Of a DNA stretch of 64,000 nucleotides, positions 61,400-64,000 are shown in pieces (positions within the stretch are counted from its first letter, which is position 1; each line of letters begins with the position of its first letter). Source of the stretch: Novosphingobium sp. NDB2Meth1 (GTDB lineage: Bacteria; Pseudomonadota; Alphaproteobacteria; Sphingomonadales; Sphingomonadaceae); NCBI RefSeq assembly GCF_900117425.1, contig NZ_FPEH01000011.1, positions 310,001-374,000 of the forward strand. Direction: 5' to 3'. The position numbers and the translations under genes are program-made. The notes under the pieces were generated by a model, which did not search any database, was not told where the DNA came from, and was given only the letters and a program-made list of their open reading frames with translations.

Positions 61400-63217
61400 T
61401 CAATCGTCTTCGAACAGGCCCGCCAGCTGCTCGACCATCGTGCCGCCAAGTTGTTCGACATCCATGATCGTCACCGCGCGGCGGTAGTAGCGCGTCACGT
61501 CGTGCCCGATGCCGATGGCGACAAGCTGGACCGGGGACTGTTTCTCGATCCAGTCGATCACGCGGCGCAGGTGCTGTTCGAGATAGCCTGCCGAGTTCAC
61601 CGAGAGCGTCGAATCATCGACCGGCGCGCCGTCCGAGATGACCATCAGGATGCGGCGATCCTCGGGCCGCGCGAGCAGGCGGGTGTGCGCCCAGAGCAGC
61701 GCCTCGCCGTCGATGTTTTCCTTGAGCAGCCCCTCGCGCATCATCAGGCCGAGGTTCTTGCGCGCGCGGCGCCAGGGTTCGTCTGCCTTCTTGTAGACGA
61801 TATGGCGCAAGTCGTTGAGACGGCCGGGATGCGCCGGCTTGCCGCCCGAAAGCCATGCCTCGCGCGATTGGCCGCCCTTCCACGCGCGGGTGGTGAAGCC
61901 GAGCACTTCGGTCTTGACCCCGCAGCGCTCCAGCGTGCGCGCCATGATGTCCGCGCTGATCGCCGCGATCGAGATGGGGCGCCCGCGCATCGAGCCCGAA
62001 TTGTCGATCAGCAGCGTGACGACAGTATCCTTGAACTCGACGTCGCGCTCGATCTTGTAGGACAGCGAATGGCCGGGCGAGATGACGACGCGGGCCAGCC
62101 GCGCGGCGTCAAGCAGGCCTTCCTCCTGGTCGAAATCCCACGAGCGGTTCTGCTGCGCCATGAGGCGGCGCTGGAGGCGGTTGGCAAGGCGGGTGACAAT
62201 GCCCTGCAGGCCCTTGAGCTGCGCATCGAGATAGGCGCGCAGGCGGGTGAGCTCTTCCTCGTCGCACAGCTCGGTGGCGGAGACGACCTCGTCGAACTGG
62301 GTGGTGTAGGCCTTGTATTCCCAGCTTTCCGGCAGGTCGGTCCACGGCCGGTTGGGGCGCGTGGGGAGCATGCCCTCGTCGCCTTCGTCGGCCATGTCGG
62401 CATCGGCGGTGTCTTCCGAAGTCTCGGTCTGCTCCTGCTCCTCGCCCTGCTCGTCGCCTTCGGTCGTGTCACCCGCGACTTCGCTGGGCTGCTGCTCGGC
62501 GCCGTCGTCGGAGGCGTCGGGCTGGTCCTCGGCCTGATCGTCGGCCTGCTCGCCCTCGTCCTCGTCGCCGCCGTCATCAGCCTCGTCGGTCGCCTTGGTG
62601 AGATCGAGATGGCCGAGCATTTCGAGCGCGAGGTTCTGGAACGCCTTCTGGTCGCCGAGCAGATCGGCAAGGCCCTCGATATCGGCCCCGGCGCGCGCTT
62701 CGATCCAGCTGCGCACCATCGCGGTGCCGACTTCGGCGGCCTGCGGCACCGGCTGGCCTGTCAGCCTCTCGCGCACCAGCATGGCGAGCGCGGTGGGCAG
62801 CGGCACGTCTTCCGGGCGGATCGCGCGGGTGATCGGATCGGAGGCGAGGCGCATGGTCGTCGCGGCATCGAGGTTGCCGCGAATACCCGCATATCCATCC
62901 GACCCGAGTGCTTCGTAGCGGACCTGCTCGACCGCGTCGTAGCACGCGCGGGCGAGCGGCTCGACCGGTGCGCCGCGGCCGTGCAGGCCCTCGTCGTGCA
63001 GGCGCAGCTTGAGCGCCATGCCATCGGCAAACCCGCGCGCTTCAGCCACTTGCGCCGCCGGGAGCGCGCGCCCGGGCATCGGCAGGCGCAGGTTCGTCCC
63101 CGTCTGGCTCGGCGCGTCGGCGGTCCAGGCGACTTCGAGCTCGGGCACATCCGCCACGGCGCGCGCGGTGCCGGCGAGAACGGAGCGGAACTGGTCGAGG
63201 GGGCTTTCGTCAGCCAA
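61400..63217 (-). CDS. cobT: cobaltochelatase subunit CobT
   Basis: A 605-residue protein: N-terminal alpha domain, a strongly acidic linker (about residues 200-280, many Asp/Glu/Gln), and a C-terminal von Willebrand A domain with the MIDAS motif DNSGSM. With CobN and CobS it inserts cobalt into hydrogenobyrinic acid diamide in aerobic cobalamin synthesis. The start is TTG 63217, since no ATG occurs until about residue 47. CobS/CobN are not in the window. Confidence 0.9.
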   Translation of the reverse strand: MADESPLDQFRSVLAGTARAVADVPELEVAWTADAPSQTGTNLRLPMPGRALPAAQVAEARGFADGMALKLRLHDEGLHGRGAPVEPLARACYDAVEQVRYEALGSDGYAGIRGNLDAATTMRLASDPITRAIRPEDVPLPTALAMLVRERLTGQPVPQAAEVGTAMVRSWIEARAGADIEGLADLLGDQKAFQNLALEMLGHLDLTKATDEADDGGDEDEGEQADDQAEDQPDASDDGAEQQPSEVAGDTTEGDEQGEEQEQTETSEDTADADMADEGDEGMLPTRPNRPWTDLPESWEYKAYTTQFDEVVSATELCDEEELTRLRAYLDAQLKGLQGIVTRLANRLQRRLMAQQNRSWDFDQEEGLLDAARLARVVISPGHSLSYKIERDVEFKDTVVTLLIDNSGSMRGRPISIAAISADIMARTLERCGVKTEVLGFTTRAWKGGQSREAWLSGGKPAHPGRLNDLRHIVYKKADEPWRRARKNLGLMMREGLLKENIDGEALLWAHTRLLARPEDRRILMVISDGAPVDDSTLSVNSAGYLEQHLRRVIDWIEKQSPVQLVAIGIGHDVTRYYRRAVTIMDVEQLGGTMVEQLAGLFEDD

Positions 63218-63244
63218 GGTCTGTCTTCATCCGTCGAAAATCGA

Positions 63245-63898
63245 TCAGCCGATGCTCTGCCCCGTCTTGGCCCAGTCCGCAAGGAAGCCTTCGATGCCCT
63301 TGTCGGTCAGGACATGCTTGAACAGACCCTTGATGACCGCCGGCGGCGCGGTGATCACGTCGGCACCGATCTTGGCGCTCTCAAGCACGTGGACCCCGTG
63401 GCGAATCGAGGCAACGAGGATTTCCGTGCCGAAAGCGTAGTTGTCATAGATCAGGCGGATGTCGCGAATGAGGTCCATGCCATCGAAGCCGTTGTCGTCA
63501 TGCCGGCCGACGAAGGGCGAGATGAACGTCGCCCCGGCCTTGGCGGCGAGCAGCGCCTGGTTGGCCGAGAAGCACAGCGTGACATTGACCATCGTGCCGT
63601 CGCCGGTGAGCGCCTTGCAGGTCTTGAGGCCATCGATGGTGAGCGGCACCTTGATGCAGACGTTGTCGGCGATCTTCCGCAGGATTTCCGCCTCGCGCAT
63701 CATGCCGGCATGATCGAGCGCGACGACTTCGGCCGAGACCGGGCCCGACGTTAGACCGCAGATCTCGCGGGTGACTTCGATGAAGTCGCGCCCCGCCTTG
63801 GCGATCAGCGAGGGATTGGTGGTCACGCCGTCGAGCAGGCCCGTCGAGGCAAGATCGGCAATCTCGGCAGTATCGGCAGTATCGACAAAGAATTTCAT
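63245..63898 (-). CDS. transaldolase/fructose-6-phosphate aldolase family
   Basis: A 217-residue short transaldolase-type enzyme: [16 protein letters not shown] at the start, TTNPSL, the Schiff-base Lys in [11 protein letters not shown], and [11 protein letters not shown]. The length fits the bacterial TalC/FSA group. It transfers or cleaves dihydroxyacetone units in the pentose-phosphate route or related sugar metabolism. It precedes cobT with a 27-base gap on the same strand. Confidence 0.9.
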   Translation of the reverse strand: MKFFVDTADTAEIADLASTGLLDGVTTNPSLIAKAGRDFIEVTREICGLTSGPVSAEVVALDHAGMMREAEILRKIADNVCIKVPLTIDGLKTCKALTGDGTMVNVTLCFSANQALLAAKAGATFISPFVGRHDDNGFDGMDLIRDIRLIYDNYAFGTEILVASIRHGVHVLESAKIGADVITAPPAVIKGLFKHVLTDKGIEGFLADWAKTGQSIG

Positions 63899-64000
63899 CG
63901 GCTTGTCCCTCGGCTGATTCCCGTACCCTATAGCGCGGGTGGCGGCGCTTTGTACCTGTCATTCTTCCCCAAGCGGGTGTCGGTGAGACTTTGCCCCGAA

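Noticed and set aside
63959..64000. Possible C-terminal tail of a minus-strand gene beyond the window (frame ending at a TGA at 63959-63961)
   Set aside because: Only 13 codons are visible and no family can be recognised.

Overview
The window looks like a chromosomal segment of a GC-rich alphaproteobacterium of the order Sphingomonadales, most like Novosphingobium or a close relative. The pointers are a large TonB-dependent receptor, a class I lysyl-tRNA synthetase, the rpmF-plsX-fabH-ihfA-merR cluster, an aerobic CobT subunit, a CHASE2 cyclase and dispersed REP-like hairpins with the core CTTCGACAAGCTCAG. Genus is an inference from gene content, not a measurement. I see no rRNA, tRNA, CRISPR array, insertion sequence or prophage.

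Layout. 0.1-6.8 kb: a secreted protein of unknown role, then an outer-membrane receptor followed by a secreted phosphatase-superfamily enzyme, divergent from a secreted M20 peptidase, then an oxidoreductase. 6.9-15.7 kb: DUF4197 protein, a membrane GGDEF-EAL-PilZ protein, a PHA-depolymerase-like hydrolase, an amidohydrolase/alcohol-dehydrogenase pair, and a globin-coupled chemoreceptor. 15.9-25 kb: housekeeping genes (dnaN, fabD-fabG, lysyl-tRNA synthetase) and a divergent LD-carboxypeptidase/Mur-ligase pair suited to peptidoglycan recycling. 25-32 kb: nitroreductase, flagellin, GST, DinG-like helicase, SixA-like phosphatase. 32-36 kb: merR, ihfA, fabH, plsX, rpmF. 36-38.4 kb: an S24-type repressor divergent from two overlapping small genes, with a palindrome placed on the repressor's predicted promoter.

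The most unusual part is 38.5-48.3 kb. Four genes on the minus strand overlap one another by 1-4 bases and must be one operon. In transcription order they are a secreted/anchored cytochrome with five heme-binding motifs, a secreted protein with two GlcG/HbpS-like (DUF336) domains, a large outer-membrane beta-barrel, and a 1520-residue protein with ten CXXCH motifs fused to a C-terminal LVIVD-type beta-propeller. The set suggests an outer-membrane or extracellular electron-transfer system that I cannot match to MtrCAB, PioAB or another named conduit. Its substrate and direction of electron flow are unknown.

48.5-64 kb: an acetolactate-synthase-like TPP enzyme and an aldehyde dehydrogenase, a 2-hydroxyacid dehydrogenase, cysS, a CHASE2 cyclase with an overlapping partner, a second nitroreductase, a three-gene secreted-protease operon, cobT and a transaldolase-family aldolase. 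Three closely related palindromes (consensus near TTAACTGCCCGGTTAA), at a MarR-family gene, the amidohydrolase operon and the second nitroreductase, suggest a small shared regulon.
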